Source: Deroplatys truncata (lineage: Eukaryota; Arthropoda; Insecta; Mantodea; Mantidae). Taken from it: a DNA stretch of 64,000 bases. Positions within the stretch are counted from its first letter, which is position 1. Every line of letters begins with the position of its first letter. Of the stretch, positions 36,900 to 48,995 are shown in pieces. Location of the stretch: NCBI GenBank assembly GCA_030765065.1, contig CM060990.1, positions 212,947,290-213,011,289 of the forward strand. Reading direction: 5' to 3'. Both the position numbers and the translations under genes were made by a program. The notes under the pieces were generated by a model. That model saw only the letters and a program-made list of their open reading frames with translations, made no database searches and had not been told where the DNA came from.

Positions 36900-38290
36900 T
36901 GATTATTTTGTTGATCAAAGACAGACTTGCCATGGCTAAGGCCAAAGACAGGACCAAAAAGGCTATACGTTCTCCGACGGAATTATGGACAACGAGAAGG
37001 GACGTAATGAAGACGCAGCTGGACTTACCGCGACTCCCAACCCAGCCCCATCCTTCAAGTTGCCGTCGGTCAGGTTCTGCGCAACGAAACCGAAAACGAT
37101 TTCTCCTAGCCGCATCTTTCCTCCTCCAATTCCAAACCCGCCTCATCATTCCACTCTCACACCCCAAAAAATTACCCTATCTGCATCGAGACCTTCATAT
37201 ACGCCTTACCGATCTTCCCTCAACGTTTCCGAAACCAACGTGCCATATTCCCTTGTATCCTCTATTCCCAGTGCGCCAATTCCCGACTCCCGTCGCACCG
37301 TCCGCAACCCATACGCCTCATCCTTTATCCCCTAGCCTGGCCCAGCCCTGTACAGATCATACAGCACATACGCTGACTGAAAAACCAGTGACTAAACGCA
37401 CAGCTTAATGTCTCTAAGGATGTACCTAATCGTTTCAGGGAACTTGCAGACTTTGACCGGGATCACGCCAATGCGGGATACATCGTCTCCAGAGTGCCCA
37501 TCTCCCGTGACTTCGTGGTCCGGTCCAGGACGCTGGGGGATTACGGGGCCATGGTCGTGTTCCTGTATGGAAGAGGGTGAGCTTTCAGATAACCACCCGA
37601 CCCAGAACCAGACATACTGGGCCGCTATAAGGCATTTGCTTTATTACGGAGCGAGGCTGCCATCGCCGCCCAGCTGACTTCCTTGGGACCGTCGGTGGGG
37701 CAGGTGAAGCAGCTCCGGAGGTTTAATAGCGCCCGTATTCTTTTGCCGCTTTACTTGGTGGAGGAGAACACGGAGTAGGACCTGCAGAGACTACGACAGA
37801 TCGACCCGGTATTGCACTTTTGAGTGAAGGTGGAACCCTACAGACAACCACTCATCCCGATCAGTGCAACCTGTGTCAGCAACTGGTGTACCCGGCAGTT
37901 AGATGTACAGCCAGGCAAAAATGGCAAAATTCGCGACACATAGTGGACTTGGAAAGATTTCAAAACCTCAATGCGTGGACCATGGAAGGAAAGAGTAACT
38001 TTATGTCAACAGTGGCAAAACACCCCAGATAATCTAGACAGCGAAATAAACAGAGTTTGGCGTATCGCGCGGTGCCTAATCAAGGCACCATTATACCACC
38101 ATACTACCAATATACTACCGTTACATTACAATGGCAGAATTGCTACAACTGACCAAAGAAAAGCTAATGCTCTAGCTGATGCATTAGAAGAGACACTAAC
38201 CCCGAACGAAAACCCCTTGTGCGAGCCTTTTAACGAAGAAACGGAAAGAGAAGCACAAAACAGTAATAAGGAATATCTTGGAAGTGGTTA
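36900..38290 (+). pseudogene. Jockey-type ORF1 joined to RT start, internally deleted
   Basis: Starts near 36932 with MAKAKDRTKKAIRSP, followed by a proline/serine-rich region (to about 37340). Next comes the gag part: NRFRELADFDRDHANAGYIV, GDYGAMVVFLYGRG, LLRSEAAIAAQLTSLGPSVG and ILLPLYLVEENTE, then a C2HC-like QCNLCQQ near 37860. These fit the PRE_C2HC type of Jockey gag. Immediately afterwards (about 37930-38290) the sequence resembles the ORF2 region just before RT (INRVWRIARCLIKAPLYHHT, DQRKANALADALEETLTPN). The rest of ORF1, the endonuclease and most of RT are missing. Several frames and stops. Confidence 0.75.
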
Positions 38291-38299
38291 ACTCCAAAA

Positions 38300-38948
38300 C
38301 AAAATTATTTGACATAGATTGCGTACTTTAACGAGATCTATATTTTTTGTGTAGTAAGATTTTGTCCATCTCTTACGGTGTACCAGTTATGCAAAAGTCG
38401 TTCAGTATTGAAAGGACTTCAGATGCTACTCTCAAAAATTAAAGATGTATATTTCATTTGTGATGAAAATATCTTAAACGTGTGGTATTTTAATCAAAAT
38501 CCTTGTAGCCATCTTCGAGAAAATCAAAATCTTCGAAAAGTTTTCCATGAAAAGGGTATTTTGGGGTAGAGGGATTTTATTGAAAATCTTCGTGTAGTGT
38601 CTTTGGAAGATGCTGAATTTGAATACAAGTTTGGTTTTTAACCGACTTTACGCTTTTGAGTTATGCTGTTCACAGACGCACCGACAGACACACACACACA
38701 CACACACACACACGAATCTCTTTCTAAAAATTCTTTTTTGGTTTCAGGGGACCTCAAAACGTATATTTCCGGTGAAATCTCGACTTTAGTTTCTCTAATA
38801 TTGTATTTAGTAGAGAAAGTAAAAATTCTTTTTTCGACGCAGGGAATCCCAAAGCCTGTATTTCCGGTGAAATCTCGGTATCGAATGTTTGGATGAAATA
38901 CAATACTTCCACTACTTACCATAGGTAAGCAGTAGAGAAAGTAAAAAC
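38300..38948 (+). mobile_element. Interspersed repeat D, copy 1
   Basis: Shares with 54673-55548 and 57527-58388 the segments GAGATCTAYATTTTTTGTGTAGTA, a middle with AGTATTTTAATCAAAAT, a CA run (38689-38713), GGTGAAATCTCGGTATCGA and the end GTAGAGAAAGTAAAA. This copy has two such ends (38808-38823 and 38933-38947), as if the 3' part were duplicated. It lacks the 5' third of the family. Confidence 0.75.
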
Positions 38949-40750
38949 AGAATTTTATATACAGCAAAACCAGAATAACAAATATAAAATACTCGAAATT
39001 AACCAAGTCCGGCAAGATCATGAATTAGAGCACTGTTAAATTAAATCATAGAACATACCTCAACATTTTGTTTTGACATGCGACATGCAAAGTGAATAAC
39101 ATTCTCAGCCGCACCAGTGAATCTTCTTGTCGCTGGTAGTCCGCAAAGTGGGAAGGAAAATGTGCTTCATATTTATGAAAAGGAATTCGTTTGGCTTTGG
39201 CAGCGGCCCTCGAAAGGAGTTTGTGTAATCCCTGTAATCACCCCGCACATAATTCGAATACATTCGCGTTTGTCGCAAGGAATTTGAAAACAGTGATCTT
39301 GACTATTTTATACAAAGAAAGTGCATTACTTATAACGGAAATTTCAAAAGTCTTCATTTTATCAGTGGATATGAAAATATACTCTGAAATAACTGTCAAT
39401 AATATATCTTAGACTTTATTACTTACTCGCTGGCATTGCCATTGTTGCACGGCAAGCTTTTTAAACTCTAATCACGAATTCATAATTTCGTTTTCCTACT
39501 CCGTTCTTTATGCAATTATTGCACAATGATCTAGTGACTTTTATGGTGAATCCTCCCCTTTACCCCTTGTAATTGCAATTTCGTACATCCCCGGCTTTCC
39601 TAATTAAGGATGGAAAAACCCCGTGATATCCACGCAAAAGGATGTGAAACATCGGCGGAACACCCGACAGCCTGGTGGAACAATAATCGATCGGAATGGT
39701 TCAATAATTCTTTAGATAATTACAGTAGGTGAAATTTTAAACATCTGTACCATCTCTTTAGCCACATAGTTATTTAATATCATAAAAGCAACATAGCTTT
39801 CACATAATGCAGAAACCCTTAACATACACAACTAAATATGAAATTGAATATGAAGATTCCACACTCCCAGGCCATACAATCTCCACAATCAGAAAAATAA
39901 GCTTATCTGTTAATATACACTACATGTTCACTTTATTTCTAAAGTTGGCAACTTTTTCTCTTTATACAATTACTTAGCATGTCCTATAACGAATTTACAG
40001 AGGGTTGCTTACAGAGGCTTATCAAAAGGTTTTAGCATTTTGGCACACAAAAACTTCAATCCATATATCTATACAATTGGAATAGATATTATTTAGAGGT
40101 TTTGACAGACAGACAGACACACACACACACTCATACACTATTTGTTAGGTGACAGTTAAAGAAACGCATATAACATAGATTCGTACCGTCATAAACACGA
40201 TCGATTGCCGCTTTTTAAGCTCCGCCTTGTGTTAGCTGAACTGATATATCATGACCATCTATGTATATTCCTAGGAATAAAATGGAAGTGGCTTTTGTTT
40301 TAACCAACTATTTTCTGCGGAGTTCAGAAGCTAGCCGTATTTTGTTTCTATACATATCCTCCGTGGAGTACAAAAACTATATTCTACCCCTTGGCATTCT
40401 CAAAAAAGACGTTCTAAATCCCTTTTTGTCTTCTAATAATTTAGTAATTGAAATTAGATGTTTTAGCACATGTCTGTCAGAAGGAATAGAGCTTTTCAAT
40501 CGTAAAATGTTTACCAAAGTCTATTAAGTGGTTTTGGAGATTACCCTACATATGTACACACTTTATAATATTAGTTTAGGTATGAAAATATACTATGAAA
40601 TTACCATGTATAATAAATCTTAGACCTTATTACTCATTTGGGTGGGGTGCCGAATGATTTTACATTGTGATATGCTACAATGGCTTGACATGCAGCAAGG
40701 AACTATAGCCACACTCTGCTACTACATTGTCCCGAAATGTCGGAGCTTAC
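38949..40750. other. Unannotated; two diverged 58-bp direct repeats
   Basis: No gene recognised. Two related segments (39368-39425 and 40580-40637, shared TATGAAAATATACTMTGAAA and CTTAGACYTTATTACT) are probably 3' ends of an old retroelement. A CA run lies at 40109-40127. Confidence 0.5.
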
Positions 40751-40950
40751 CTTTCTTCCTTTGGTAGGGGAAAATAAGTTTTTGGTACCGCAATCAGACT
40801 CCAGAGATGAAGAATGAGGTGCTCATTCCCTAGATCATAGTACAGCTCATTTAAGCCAACAAGTGTCATGTTGACATCCATATTGCGCAGAATGAAGTAC
40901 GTTGTTTCATCTATTTGTTTTCTGAGCTGTGCTCGTGCCATATCTCGAAC
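40751..40950 (-). CDS. Candidate host exon, unknown gene
   Basis: A 200-bp open minus-strand segment bounded by canonical splice sites: acceptor TTTGCTTTGCAG| just above 40950 and donor GAAAG|GTAAGC at 40751/40750. It encodes 66 residues (VRDMARAQLRKQIDETTYFI, then LRNMDVNMTLVGLNELYYDL, then GNEHLILHLWSLIAVPKTYF and PLPKEER), a helical, well-mixed composition typical of a cellular protein. The exon starts in phase 0 and ends after two bases of a codon. I do not recognise the protein. No transposon motif is present. It is the most convincing cellular coding segment in the window. Together with 22337-22607 it may belong to one minus-strand gene with long introns. Confidence 0.6.
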
Positions 40951-41432
40951 CTGCAAAGCAAATAATGGCTTCAGTAATTTGATGCCTACCAAAGAAGTCA
41001 AATTGCCTCTAGAAGTCTACACTATCCAGTGCAAGACAGCCGTCTATATTAAACCTTTCAATGCGATCGACTTAGCATACAAAATATTACACAATCCAAA
41101 CGACAAACTTTCACGGGTTACAGAGGGATAGTTTAGGAACACCTTGATAGGAGACACCTATGGTCTATGACGACAAATTTTGAAGTTCCATGATCTTTCT
41201 TTTGAATATTCGTGCTAATAAATGCAATTAAATCAAGACTTAATACGACTGCGGTAGTAATTTCCACTCAAAGATAATACTTTTTTTCTCTTCCACAAGC
41301 GCGAAAGGTTTTCAAAGTTATGAACTCTGTTTATTTTCTGAAAAAATGCTCCGGCTGCAATTGCCAGTGCACAACTGATACCTCCACTTTCATATGATGA
41401 ATCATACGTAACAGAGAGAGACAAACAACAAT

Positions 41433-41600
41433 TGGCTGGAGTAATAGCGCAGTCATTAGCGTGCTCGGTTGTCAAGCTGGTGGTGCTAGGTTCAAAGCAG
41501 ATACACGCGGTTAAACATACTTATCTTTTTCAGGCAAATGAATTGCGTACGTTTTGAGTAAATCTAATTGTAATTTCCCGCGTTTGTTTCAAAGTTAAAG
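41433..41600 (+). mobile_element. tRNA-derived SINE, type E
   Basis: A tRNA-like head (TAATAGCGCAGTCATTAGCG as A box region, TGCTAGGTTCAAAGCAG as B box region), followed by ACGCGGTTAAACATACTTAT as its body. Boundaries of the body and target duplications are not clear. Confidence 0.65.
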
Positions 41601-42509
41601 TAGGTACATGTTACGAAGGTATTTACATGCAATGTTTGAGCATAGCATACCCACGATTACCTTCAAGTAGTGGTACATCAAGGAGGCTTTATCTGTGCTG
41701 TCCTGGCTCTTTATTGAGCTTGTCTATTGAAAACAACCATGGAGTCAAAGGCCATAACTGTCCTATATCAAAGTGCTCGGCTAACACTCCTATGTAACTC
41801 CTGAAAGTTTTTCGGTTGAATTATGTAATACCTTGTATATCTGTCGGAGCTCTGTCTCCTTTCGCGTTTCAGTTTGGTTGCTTCCGTTGTGACGAAATTT
41901 CTGTGTTCTGGAATGTATTTCCTGTTCCCTGCGTGATCGGTGTTTATGAAATGTTTTAAATGTTATTTTAGATATAGATACGATTTGGGATTTCTCTATT
42001 TAAGAGGTGATCACATTTATAAACATTTTGTAAGCTACTGTCTAGCTCAGTTTACTGGTAAGCCTGCTAGATCTTCTAAGTGTTGACATAGCTCCTATGG
42101 CTTTCTGTGAATACAGGATGGAACAAACAAAACGTGCATCGCGGAACACACTCAGCAAAGCCTAAGTGTGTGTCTCTTTATCAGTAAAGGAAGCAAATAA
42201 TAGAAATAAATTATCTCAAATTGCGCGGAAAGCCGGAGCAACCGAGTAAACATCACACAGCCACTTGTTGTGGGACCCGTTTAGCACCGAAAGGATTAAA
42301 CTCGGTAAAGGTGAATGTGTGTTTGCGACTTCCGTCGTTCTTTATAACCAAGGATTTCCTCTGCAGTGCAAGACCCACACCCTATTAAACGGAAATGGAA
42401 TGCAAGTCTATGGTAACCTAAAGTTTAGAAACATGTACACAAACACAGGGCCCATAGCTTGAAGTACTTACACGAGATAGCGCTGCTATCTTAAATAGTC
42501 ATGGAGAAA
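41601..42509. other. Unannotated stretch
   Basis: No supported gene or repeat. A 65-codon open frame near 42265-42462 has no recognisable motif and is not called. Confidence 0.45.
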
Positions 42510-42608
42510 AAAATAAAAATTGAGTTTTATTCATGGACGCTCTTTAATTCTATGATTCTACTACCAGCGCCCCATTCTATATTGGGCGTGAAAGAAGTGA
42601 TGGGGATT
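42510..42608 (-). mobile_element. SINE type B, 5' truncated tail
   Basis: Only the 3' part of SINE type B: CTTTCACGCCCAATATAGAA and AAAGAGCGTCCATGAATAAA on the minus strand. It ends exactly where the left arm of the long inverted repeat begins. Confidence 0.85.
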
Positions 42609-42613
42609 TCGAA

Positions 42614-44400
42614 CGAATACTATATGTACTATTTTTCACAAAAGTAAATGGTCAAGTTCAGTGAGACCAGCGCGAAGAGTCACCAAATTCTTAGGCGTTC
42701 TTGCATAGGTAGTATGAGAATGAAATTAGTCGTATGCATCCCTTGTTGTGCAGAGGGCATGGCGCCCATCGGCTTACCTCGCAGTTTTGAAAAGCAATAT
42801 TTCAGCAATCATTATAAACCACCGGGCAAATATTGCAAATTCAACTTCAGTACACCTGTAGAAAATATGTTGATATTGTGTTTCGATTAAGTAGTGGACC
42901 GGAATTAAAAATGATTCTAGTGTTGGATACTTTGCTTACAAACATAAACTTATTCAGCAACACATTTTTTCTGTGATTAGGATAGTTGAATTCGTTAAAG
43001 CAGGTTACTGCTGAACCATAGTGGTGGCGAAACGTGGATCGAATCCCAAGTAACGTGTGGTTTTCTGTTTTGATTTTACAGGGAACATTATTATGTATAT
43101 AACCTCTGCCAAATATCAAATTATACAAATTAGTGGAACCTCTTTGTGATAAAGCTGCTCCTTATGAGCGGTAAATTACGTGGCTATTTTTATTTCGCAT
43201 GGCGTTGTAATTTTGCCCGCCTTCTTAAGAACGCTGCAATACGACTGAAGTTTTACAACTGAATGCTTTATAAAATATTAATTGCCATTTCTGCAAAAAA
43301 TAGGGAATACGGGTTCCTCAACTGTCAATAATTCCTCCCGAAATTAAACGTTTTATTTTAAATACCCACATTCAAAGGCATCTTTCTATAAACCTCGAAG
43401 ACTATTGCCATGTTAAATAATGTACTTCATTCATGCACTTCTAGTGTTTACATAGATTACAATCTCGACAAGCAACGAAATTAAAATATTTCAGGCACGT
43501 GAAAGGAAAATAATTATTTTATAAATAAAGTGTGAACTCCGTATGATTACATTCCTTTGTAGATAATTATGCAGCAATACGACACAAGTATCACGCTATA
43601 AGAGAATAAGACTCAAAATATCCAGAGCAAACCAATTTAATACATTAAATATCATAGGAAAGCATTTAATAGTAAATGGACGATATTAGTAGTCACAAAA
43701 AATGCATTGTGAAGAGAACTGGGTGGCAGTGAATAAAGTAATTAATGATATATTAAACATAACACAATTAAGTTGTGAATTACTTGAACGTTAAGCAACC
43801 GTTTGCATCTAGCAGGTTAGGCATTTTATTTACTTACAAGTATTATATAATGTTGTCATGTCCCCATTAACTCCATTTCTAGAAGCTTGCCTTTATCCTG
43901 ATTCTCCGTTCCTGATAAAAGAATCTAGATGAATTTAATTAAAGACGTCTGTTAACTTTCCATTTCAGAAATAAAAAGCATTCGAAAAGCGAGAATGGAA
44001 CCACAAACAGCTGGCACTTTGAATTCTAGGGATAGCGATACAGGGATTTCGGCTGTTCCACAGTTGGGTAATTCGTTCTCTTTTCATATGATGTTAAGTT
44101 TCATTCTTTCACAAACTTAGCAACAAATTTCATTGCAAGACGGAAAGTTAGTAGTACCCTGAGAAATGGTTTAAATATTTTGCTTTTGTTTCTAGATATT
44201 CGTTTTCAATCATTCAGGGGATAAAAAGAGAACATAATCTAGAACTAACATGAGTATCACAGTGTAAAATGTGGAGTATGCGTTCCTTAAGTTTCTTTTA
44301 TTAACGACATACAAATAATGATGAAATCGTTAAAACGATAAAACAGTACTTACACGTTCCCTTTAATGAGTACTTGAAAATGACATTCGGATCCAAATTT
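42614..44400 (+). repeat. Long inverted repeat, left arm
   Basis: About 1.8 kb that reappears in inverse orientation at 46656-48433. Shared landmarks include TATGTACTATTTTTCACAAA, AGCCGATGGG-type sequence near 42760, CGAAACGTGGATCGAATCCC near 43030, ACATTCAAAGG near 43370, AGATGCAAACGG-type sequence near 43805 and TTTCTAGATATTCGTTT near 44193. By eye the arms agree at roughly 80-90% with small indels. Confidence 0.85.
42973..43050 (+). mobile_element. tRNA-like segment inside the inverted-repeat arm
   Basis: A tRNA-like head: GGATAGTTGAATTCGTTAAAG (D-arm/A-box region), a GGTT..AACC anticodon-like stem, and GTGGATCGAATCCC (B-box region). The mirrored copy lies in the right arm at about 48020-48098 (minus). 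Probably a SINE that was part of the arm before duplication; it is not a functional tRNA. Confidence 0.5.
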
Positions 44401-44535
44401 ATACACGATTCACAACGCTTATCTTTTCTCCTTGTTATCATCATAAAGTGTTTAAATCGCGTGCATGAAACATCACTTCCGCTTTTCTATGATTCTCTCT
44501 GTCATTCTTAGACATTCGTTGCAAAACGACGCAAT

Positions 44536-45536
44536 ATGCCTCGTCCACGTGGTAGCCAAGAGTTCACAGCAGTAAAGAGGGGAGAGATCATAGGACCATT
44601 CTCACAGGGCCGGAGTGTTTCCCAGATCTCTAGAGAACTTTCGCTTAAGCGTAAGACGGTCAAGAAATGGCTACATCGAACATCAAGCGGAAGACGTTGA
44701 ATGGGCCAAGTCGCTACCAAGACCAGGAAGGCCTCGGGTAATTACCGGTGCACAGAACGAGGAACTGTTGACAAAGGTGAGGGTGCATCATACTACACAT
44801 ATATCCGTTTTGCTGTATAAGGCTGTGGAATACGGATGTCCTCATGAAACTATACGGTGGAGGCTACAGGAGGCTGTCCTTGAATTTCATCATCCTGCCA
44901 CCAAGAAAATCCTCGCTGAGGCTCACAAATTCAGAAGATTGGAATGGGTCCAAAGAAACATCGACCTATCGCAGGCGTACTGGGATTTAACAATCTGGTC
45001 GGACGAGAAGGTGTTCCTATCAGATCAGCAAGATAGGGTGTATCTCTATAGGTCGCGTGGCACAAGATACGATCCCAGACATATTGTGCGTGGAAATCGC
45101 TCTGGAAAAATACCAGCTCACTTCTGGACCTATATGGCAGCATCTGGACCAGGACAGCTGATTACGTGACGGAGAGAGTGACCAGTGAGGTTTATATTGA
45201 TATCCTGCAGATCACTCTGTTGCCATCTCTACGGGCTAATTTCCCGGAACACGGGGAATATTTGTTTATGCACAAAAGTGCTGTGCACACGTCCAATTTC
45301 ACCAAAACTGGCTAATAATGTACCCAGAAATTGTGTGCATCGGAATGGCCTCCGAAGTGTCCTGATTTGAACCCCATTGAACATATGTGGCGTTCATGGT
45401 TCAGAAGTATGAGATGCATAGAGAAGATAGAGTGCGTGAGGTTCTAGAAGCCCATGTTTTGGAAATGTGGCAAGATTACGTGCGTAACCCTCGTCAGTGT
45501 TCAAGGTTTGTATCCAACATGCAAGAAGGGCTTTAG
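44536..45536 (+). pseudogene. Tc1-like transposase, broken
   Basis: Starts MPRPRGSQEFTAVKRGEIIG with helix-turn-helix helices (SVSQISRELSLKRKTVKKWL) and ends at a TAG at 45534-45536. After a frame change near 44690 an open stretch runs from SLPRPGRPRVI through the first catalytic block (LTIWSDEKVFL, near 44990). A stop follows at about 45167 and another frame change before VYIDILQITLLPSLRANF. The second block reads YLFMHKSAVHTSN where Tc1 normally has QDNA..HT, so the Asp is lost. The third block is intact (CPDLNPIEHMW, the Glu of DD34E). Length about 330 codons, usual for Tc1. It lies in the spacer of the long inverted repeat. Confidence 0.9.
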
Positions 45537-46655
45537 GGCGTAATTGACAATGGAGGTGGTTACATTAGGTATTAACCTGTCTTGCATTCCTGTACATAAT
45601 GGATCTTAATTTAAGTTGATGCTTCGTTTTACGTTTCTTCTTCAAATGCTTTAGAATATTGCAAGCAGCGCTTGCGTTTTTAATTGTTCATTTTTGCAAT
45701 TATTCTTACATGGCTTCAGTTCAAGCCGAAATATGTTTTTACGTTCAAAATCCTAATGTTCTCTCCAATTTTGCACACTGGAAACAAGGAGTATCAATAA
45801 TTAAGTTATATTCATTATCTACCCAGAATATACAGTGTCTCCAAGAACGTTTTAAAACGCATCATATCTGAACTTTTTTTATTTTAATCAACATTTTTAG
45901 ACCTTAAAGGTGCTTTAACCTAAGTGCCTTTTTGGTCCTCTATGCAAACAAAGTGGTTATCACAGCACAAATTTTTGTTTTATTAACATTTGTAAACAGG
46001 AAGCACCAATAATGACTTTGATTTCATTTACATATCCATAATATAGCCTTCAATTAAGTTTTTTAAAAGCATCACCTCTAAATGGTTGTTTTCATTAAAA
46101 TTCCTGAAAGTTGGAGGAAGTAGTCTTAACAGAGGTGCAATGCTGTTTTTAGATGATCCTTAAGTTTTAGGGCAGTCTAAAAATTAACAGCAACAAGGAT
46201 TACTTCTGTTACCTTGTTGGTGTAATGTATGATTTATCACTCTCATTTAAAAAACACGCGCGCAACACTAGCATATACTCTTAATTTTTTTCCTTAAATG
46301 TCCTCTTGGATATTTGGATACTAATAATTCCTTGTTTTGATAGCTAGGTATACCTAGTAACAGCTCAGGCCTGACAAGATGAATAACTCATAATAAGTGC
46401 TCGAAATAAATATATTGAGACATGATAAACCCTGAGAAACAAGACAAAGTTACCGATTCATTGCAACCAAGATTCCATTTTCACGTCCAGTTTGCAAAGC
46501 AGGCACTCTACTGCTACACCAAGGTGGACGGTGTGATTATGAAATTAGTATTACTGAACTATAATACCTATTATGCATATCATATTTTAAGTTTATAACA
46601 TCAATGGTATCTGCAAATCACCACGTATTCGGTATTCAATCCTCCGTCATGTGTG
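45537..46655. other. Spacer of the inverted repeat, right part
   Basis: AT-rich sequence with no supported gene. A degenerate tRNA-like head lies on the minus strand at about 46475-46545 (TGGTGTAGCAGTAGAGTGCC, then a poor B box). Confidence 0.5.
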
Positions 46656-48433
46656 AACGTGAATCTGAAGGACAGTATTTTCAAATACCTATCGACGGGA
46701 ATGTCTAAGAATTATTATATTGTTTAATCATTTCATCTTCATTTGTCTATCCTTAATAAAAACAACTAAAGGAACTTACAGTCCACACTGAATACTACGG
46801 TAATTATGATTGCTCTAGATAATATTCTCTTTTTATCCCTAAATAAATGTAAACGAATATCTAGAAATAAAAGCAAAATGTTTAAACCATTTCTCAGGGT
46901 ACTACGAATTTTCCGCCTTGCAATGAAATTTTTTTCTAAGTTAGCGACAGAATAAAACTTAGTATCATATGAATAAAAAGAAAATCATCAATTGAGAAAT
47001 AGCCGAAACCAATTCCAGTACTATCCGTAGAATTCAAAAGTGGCAGCTGTTGGTGGTTCCATCCTCGCCTCCTGCATGCTTATATTCTGAAATGGAAAAT
47101 TAACAAATGTCTTTAATTCATCTAGATTCTCTTATCAGGAAAGGAGAATCAGGATAAAGACACACTTCTAGAAATTGAGTTAATGGTGACATGGCAACAT
47201 CGTATAGTGCTTGGGAATAAACAAAATGACAACGCTGCTAGATGCAAACGGTTGCTTCACGTGCAAGTAATCCACAATTCTGCATTGTGTTCTGTTTAAT
47301 GTAACATTAATTACTTTATTCACTGGTATCCAGTTCTTGTAACAATGAACCTTTGTGAATATTAACACCGTCGTTTTAGTATTAAATGTTTTCCTATGAT
47401 AATGCAATGTATTAAATACATTTGCTTTCGATATTTTGAGTCACATTCTCATATAGTATGGTATTTGTGTGGTATTACTGCATAATTAACTGTAAAGGAA
47501 TTTCGTCATGCCGAGTTCACTCATTATTTCTAAAATAATTGTTTTCGTTTGCTATGCCTCAAAATAGTTTAATTTGTTGCTTGTCGAGATCTTCAAACAT
47601 GAAGCAGATATAATACTTCCTTATATCCATTGTAAGGTAATGTAAACATTAACACTGCATTATCGAAGTAAATTCTTTAACATGGTAATAGTCTTTGAGT
47701 TTTATAGAAAGGATCCTTTGAATGTGGGTATTTAAAGGAAAAATTATTAATTTTGGGAGGAATGGTTGATTGTTGAGATACTCGCATTCCCTGTTTGGTT
47801 TACAGAAATTCCCATTAATATTTTATAAACCATTCAGCAATAAAATTTCAATCGTAAGACGGCGGGAAAAATTACAACGCGTTGGGAAATGAAAACAACC
47901 CTGTAACTTTCCACTCTAAAGGATGAGTTTTATCAGAAACAGATACCATTAATTTACATAATTTTATATTTCGCGCACGTTATATAATGATGCTTCCTAA
48001 AAAACAAACAGAAAACCACGCTTTACACGGGATTCGATCCACGTTTCGCCACCGCTGTTAATCAGCAGTAACAAGCTTTAACAGTTTAGCTATCCTAAGC
48101 AAGGAAACATCGTGTTGGTGATTAAGCATACGTTTGTATGCAAAGCACCCCACACTGGGATCGTTTTTACTTCTGGTCTACCACTTAATCGAAGCATAAT
48201 AACAACGTATTTTATACACATGCAATGAAGTTGAATTTGCAATATTTGCCCGTTAGCTTACAATGCTTCTTCAAAACTGCGAAGTAAGCCGATGGCTGCC
48301 ATGTCCTCTGCACAGCTAGGGAAGCATATGACAAATTTAATTCTCATATCATTTATGCAAGAACAACTAAGGTGACCCTTGGCGCAGGTCTCACTGAGTT
48401 TGACCATTTACTTTTGTTAAAATAGTACATAGG
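46656..48433 (-). repeat. Long inverted repeat, right arm
   Basis: Inverse copy of 42614-44400. Its outer edge is interrupted by SINE A1 (48434-48978); about ten bases matching the outermost left-arm sequence (CGAATACTATG on the minus strand) continue just beyond that SINE at 48984-48995. Short open frames in it mirror those of the left arm and are not genes. Confidence 0.85.
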
Positions 48434-48978
48434 ATAGGATTAGAAGCTGAGGGGGACTTAGCACCTTGACCTACGCAGATCTTTTGACTTAGGACCCTGA
48501 CGGGGCGTCCCCGGGAGAGAGGAGACAGAGGGCGACCGGACCAGGAGGCACGACAGGCAGAGGGCAGGATCCCTACCATTTACAGATTTGAACTCCCCGG
48601 TGGTGGCCGGTGCAGCCGGATCCCCTTCCCCCGTAGGGTTACACATCCCCGGAGGGCCCGGAGCCCAGAGACCGCTCGCAGTCCGGGGACGAAGGTTTAC
48701 TCAGAGCATCCTTTTCTCCTGTCATGAACACGCCGAGACCTCCTTCGACACTTGCAACCCTAAAAGAAACCAAACAGATGAAAGGCGAAGTGAAATGAGA
48801 ATGGAGATGAAATGGAGCGATATGTAAATCGGGAGATGTAATGATCCTTCCTAGCATTCGCCTGGCGACCCGGGGAAACCCCGAAAAACGCATGGGTCAG
48901 GAAGTCGACCACGGGAATTAAACCCACGACCTCCCGAATGTAGGCCACAGACGTTAACGCCTGAGCCATCCGGCACGG
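48434..48978 (-). mobile_element. tRNA-derived SINE, type A1
   Basis: Same type as 11970-12498. The head on the minus strand is CCGTGCCGGATGGCTCAGGC, followed by GGTTTAATTCCCGTGG (B box with one change), the core GTTTTTCGGGGTTTCCCCGG and a tail near TCCCCCTCAGCTTCTAATCC. Flanks carry GTACATAG and GCACATAG, an 8-bp target duplication with one difference. Inserted in the outer end of the inverted-repeat arm. Confidence 0.88.
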
Positions 48979-48995
48979 AAGCACATAGTATTCGT

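Noticed and set aside
36899..37408. A 169-residue host protein
   Set aside because: The frame overlaps a Jockey-type ORF1 in another frame whose later blocks are recognisable; the alternative frame has no family resemblance.
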